Source: Paludibacteraceae bacterium
Lineage (GTDB): Bacteria > Bacteroidota > Bacteroidia > Bacteroidales > Paludibacteraceae
Direction: 5' to 3'
NCBI GenBank assembly: GCA_024693065.1
Contig: JAILLP010000027.1
Coordinates: 21,737-85,736 of the forward strand
Length of the DNA stretch: 64,000 nt
Shown here piece after piece: positions 62,501-64,000 of this stretch; position 1 is the stretch's first letter; each line of letters starts with the position of its first letter. Under the pieces are notes generated by a model. The model was not told where the DNA came from. It made no database searches and worked only from the letters and a program-made list of their open reading frames with translations. The position numbers and the translations under genes are program-made.

Positions 62501-64000
62501 TTCCAAGGATGTGACGGTGGTGATTCCTGCGAACGACCTGAACGGAGCGATCGTCGCACCGACGGCTGCCTGCCCTGGCATCGAATACCAATTCTCGTCC
62601 AATGTGACGGGCGGACTTACCCCATATACCTACGCATGGGGTGGTGACGCATCAGGTAGCGACGCAAGCTATACGCTCTCTTCCGATAAGGCCTGCAAGA
62701 CTTACACTATAGGCCTGACGGTGACAGACGCCAACGGATGTGTGGCGAACGCTTCGGATGTGACGTTCACAACGGTGGATGCGGTGGCACCGACGATTTC
62801 GGGTACCCTCGCACCGATCACTGTGACGGGTTGTGGTCAGGCGGACGTGCCTGCTGCGACGACTACGATAGACTATCTGACATCCAATGGTTTGACCATT
62901 TCGGACGACTGCTCCGCGAATGCTGACTTGACGGTTACTTCGTCAGACGCGGCCATGACGGGCAGTTGCGCGAAGAGCGTAATCCGTACCTACACGGTGA
63001 CGGACAAGTGCGGCAACTTTAGCACGGCGACACAGACCATCACGTTAAATATCGATGCGACCATCACGATAACGGGCGGCACAAACAACAAGACGGTGGA
63101 GTGCTTGGCGGATGTGGTGGCACCTCATCAGCTGACACCGAGCGTGATGCCGACGGTGACGGACGCCTGCGACACTCCGTTGGAGAATCCTGTCTATGTC
63201 AGGACACAGAACATCAGCGGTTGTGAGGGTACAGTGACCTACACGTACACCTACATGAACTGTGATAATAAAACTCGTGATTGGACATTCATCTATACGG
63301 TAAAACACAGCACGGCACCTTTCGAGAAGGATGGACCTGTATCCACATCCAGCACAGTGCAGTGCTTGTCCGCTGCCACCGCACCTACGACGTTGCCGGT
63401 GGTGAAGGATGTCTGCGGCAACACTTTGCCGGCACCAGATCCGGTAGAGGGCGGCACGTACGTGGATTGCGAAGGCACGAAGACCTACACCTACACGTAT
63501 GAGGATTGTGCGGGCAAGACGTTCGTCTGGACCTACACTTACACGATACAACACAGCACGTCGCCAGCAGAGGTTGGAGGACCAGTGTCCACGTCCAGCA
63601 CGGTAGAATGCTTGTCCGCTGCCACCGCACCTGCGACATTGCCGGTTGTGAAGGATGTCTGCGGCAACACGCTGACTGCACCTGATCCAGTGGTAACGGA
63701 TAATCCTGCGTCGCTGACCTGCGAAGGTACAAGGACCTACACCTACACGTATGAGGATTGTGCGGGCAAGACGTTCGTTTGGGTCTACACCTACAATATC
63801 GAGAAGAACGCACCGGTCATCGCATCGGAAGGCTACGCAACCTCATCGGACATTACCTGCATAGACGAGGACATCACTCCGACGCCGGCCATGATCCCTT
63901 CCGCAACGAACAGTTGTGGGGAGGTTGTCACCCCAACCATGGTACGCACCACGGATTGGAGCGGCGGCAAGGAGAACTGCACCGGCAAAATCATCTATAC
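56517..64000 (+). CDS. Giant exported repeat protein (SprB-like adhesin), 3' end outside the window
   Basis: An uninterrupted frame runs from ATG 56517 to the window end (at least 2,494 residues). A signal peptide ends near residue 29 (LASAQ). Residues about 170-1060 hold Flg_new/InlB-type repeats (FGGWYTDQACTAG...YAKW, FEGWYMDLECTQPY...YAKW, FVGWYSDPECH, FKGWSRV). From about 1160 come Ig/PKD-like domains (ITLSPRNGSGCTVYVDVTTS, VSIAGPGCSSDAVDVIIH). From about 2100 repeats of about 82 residues appear, each with a KxVCGNTL core and CEGTxTYTYTYEDCAGKTFVW. Such repeats mark SprB-type gliding and adhesin proteins that use type IX secretion, but the C-terminal sorting domain is not visible. A second ATG at 56541 is possible. 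Confidence 0.9.
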   Translation, partial: MKVHIDRVMKAVLVVLLTWMGGMSLASAQTADNVYVVTETGDGARLKVVFHQYNGAQTVMYVRRADIGTYMEDVIYNPGAGAIPSNAFFRGWSTNSTYTAEDMAGAMTIDEVRADLTTRLNGSFHNEDEVHYYAVLVRHHTVTYLDEEQAVVASKEVPYPLGSSSSVSYTIDMSYTPLDDEHSFEGWEVQSGSGNISGYSAGTLYQLNDGFTLSGDVVFAANVSPGNWLVFDENGKGGTYNAPQFVKANRTTQEPRPSSEMVRLGYTFGGWYTDQACTAGNEFTFGGYLTERTTIYAKWIPNPTANYTVIIWKQNLDATGYDFEEAITLSGSTGTTINTVSSVGSGNSGYASINGTGYQYTGFHLDSLNQNVTIAPEGSSVLNVYYGRTEYTLTFQVPVYTQASGTSGTQYGLVDGEYVVLTYHPGGWFSSAYWSYTETHYYYYTGTHYRKRNNGTYRAMDQSEWSQYSPHYGNVNGNYYELFQDEGDWLYEVTETYQYTGTRYFVENETVKTITALYQQPIGTNFPIEGTNGVTYNNGERWMPQGSSTYTDVLVYIDVMPDENITFQLNLSTNSLKTIYYYVEALESQTSDETYMEYNGMGFVLYHRTDARYGWFTASEDYLDLSGYNKGGDAYPPYSDNGKTGNEVWGQNSNATEILCFYTRQKFTINYKDGEFVDGNGNPLPGYTGGEQLHEVGNIVYGSDISSYNEGGADYYVPTGQEGFVFEGWYMDLECTQPYTFTTMPKSDITVYAKWRQIQYRVFLHPNAGTDPALDWGSANQSMCFRIAYGDRVSLPTGRREGLPTYKFVGWYSDPECHNAYDDELRLNEVTVTADYDKTTDFTDVIDQWGNLGPNPTNADVDRYWITKKLDLYAKWRKVIRGAIGINVIYDAGEGSNPPTDPNFYVDEAYAVANDAPVPPAGKVFSHWVVQRWNGSDFEDTGETVLLGSQFNVYLSDAYAVWVSTDEQGNEKWNYTIQLRAEYADTESPQHTSITWYKNDGSGAVSCQYTNLLINEARSICAAPTRSGYTFKGWSRVNVADPAVAPTSYDVGCTPNLLCYSGGYKLPDCSTSASQVAADIMNPHDYVYAVWHPVVQFNFPTDFCKNATEGITLPTQSANNDVGLTWTHGGSTVTEVNTSAVVTNDVYTYTTEDGCVTGTIQVTVHDLPQITLSPRNGSGCTVYVDVTTSNDVTSYSWDNGSTWTNGRPGTKTFSTADDALAAKLMVRTALGCESEMEVPTFTPKTYTISVSAEQSQYAGPVSILDASGNNLGTTATVNCGSTVTLHAEASECGGAKWQRRSQYNWNDVSGSSLSSVADYTLVVTESAQFRASYGYQGSFTVSAVVSDDPECDGTGSVAMFFNNQSVGNPYTTNYCADVTFAAMPSNCSQFSHWIKDGTMYSTDLRTTARRAVTLEACFTHAVIPEVELAPDPGTELEQSICLGDSIQHVLLTSNAGSVAFSVVGDTTGLKAVVDNDPNNMMYVASCLEYGVNLFADIQSLHGGLMFYCNPELLHNQYGFISDIGLYCIEIFDGPGDDANLVASSNQIHGSEQNNLVPGRGYLCEVGSNLDFTREYTIKMTIYDYMHQELTPLVCSSTFTKAQGYTSGTISSNGENHFRLSGTPVTAGDIKYTVVSIAGPGCSSDAVDVIIHVLDTIVPALSYGTACVNTDFTITETEGNSTDYTYAWSVDGGGVIAGGQGTTSLVARWSTSGVKNVSLTITNKTTGCVSRIKKAITVNDIPTVSIATLPTDICPNIGTIQATGTVSGGVGNYTFVWNGDLTFDKKELTQASLTHTTTISIPASPCTADYPITLQVTDGNGCASELATATVSVKAPATPTIATTVVGADLGCDPSSIPVLTAADFTVTDPCNASATATVRSVDSNNLCEYTRTFTASYKNSCNESATPKSVVYTWTLSRAPEIRSVTVPAAISAGNCKYALPNLSSATLAATYDPCGGTPTFVSQVPAAGTQYAQTSSVQNVTVTVTVQGTCGRTTSKDVTVVIPANDLNGAIVAPTAACPGIEYQFSSNVTGGLTPYTYAWGGDASGSDASYTLSSDKACKTYTIGLTVTDANGCVANASDVTFTTVDAVAPTISGTLAPITVTGCGQADVPAATTTIDYLTSNGLTISDDCSANADLTVTSSDAAMTGSCAKSVIRTYTVTDKCGNFSTATQTITLNIDATITITGGTNNKTVECLADVVAPHQLTPSVMPTVTDACDTPLENPVYVRTQNISGCEGTVTYTYTYMNCDNKTRDWTFIYTVKHSTAPFEKDGPVSTSSTVQCLSAATAPTTLPVVKDVCGNTLPAPDPVEGGTYVDCEGTKTYTYTYEDCAGKTFVWTYTYTIQHSTSPAEVGGPVSTSSTVECLSAATAPATLPVVKDVCGNTLTAPDPVVTDNPASLTCEGTRTYTYTYEDCAGKTFVWVYTYNIEKNAPVIASEGYATSSDITCIDEDITPTPAMIPSATNSCGEVVTPTMVRTTDWSGGKENCTGKIIY
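63339..63830 (+). repeat. Near-identical 246-bp tandem units in the giant protein gene
   Basis: The segments from 63339 and 63585 match at an offset of 246 bases (82 codons). A weaker third unit precedes at about 63090 and a fourth begins near 63830. Confidence 0.85.

Noticed and set aside
56064..64000. Minus-strand frames opposite the giant protein
   Set aside because: The plus frame is open for nearly 7.5 kb with a signal peptide and clear repeats. The antisense frames are short and have no domains.

Overview
The window looks like a chromosomal segment of a Bacteroidota bacterium, most likely order Bacteroidales. The evidence is the gene set (DUF4954 protein, RecA-HflX pair, FISUMP lipoproteins, Flg_new/InlB-type repeats, PorE-like OmpA protein, meso-diaminopimelate dehydrogenase), the near absence of Shine-Dalgarno sequences, and repeated TAnnTTTG -7 elements, some with a TTTG -33 element 19-20 bases upstream. 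I saw no rRNA, tRNA, CRISPR array or intact transposase.

Layout. 1-4.6 kb: the 3' end of trmO, an hsp20 gene behind a sigma-54 type promoter, an AlbA_2/ATPase regulator with a 12-bp tandem repeat, a secreted hypothetical protein and a flavin reductase. 4.9-10.3 kb (minus): recA-hflX, a DUF4954 protein, a two-span membrane protein and a YfcE-like phosphoesterase. 10.3-16.4 kb (minus): an accessory island with a 55-bp direct repeat of the recA promoter flanking a nucleotidyltransferase gene, a truncated HEPN partner and a probable small RNA. Two tandemly duplicated FISUMP lipoproteins follow, then several immunity-like proteins (Imm26, DUF6678-like, DUF6572-like) with no toxin beside them. 16.5-32.5 kb: housekeeping genes, namely a GT51 glycosyltransferase, Nnr, RNase R, an ABC-F protein, a NUC1 nuclease, an OmpP1/FadL porin, a Ser/Arg/Asn-repeat protein, PrmA and a Pif1-like helicase.

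32.5-34.4 kb looks like a collapsed type I restriction locus: possible HsdM and HsdR tails around a frameshifted YhcG-type nuclease gene and an unknown gene. 34.6-43.6 kb: LD-carboxypeptidase, RadA, a TPR protein, NlpC/P60-LysM hydrolase, SanA-like protein, Ddh and GdhA. 43.7-45.2 kb is repeat-rich and holds a possible immunity gene. 45.2-48.1 kb (minus): a TPR protein, a lipoprotein and AroE form a tight operon. 48.4-53.7 kb: a SUMF1-domain protein, a WG-repeat protein and Rel/SpoT. 53.9-64 kb: a PorE-like TPR/propeller/CRD/OmpA protein faces away from the start of a giant secreted repeat protein (at least 2,494 residues, running off the window) that resembles SprB-type adhesins of the type IX secretion system.

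The intergenic DNA carries at least four families of short dispersed repeats, which recur at nearly every large gap and in one case form the 3' end of a gene. The signals I consider most worth follow-up are the probable small RNA and promoter duplication beside recA, the sigma-54 promoter with phased palindromes ahead of hsp20, the decayed restriction locus with its seven-T frameshift, and the PorE-like/giant adhesin pair.
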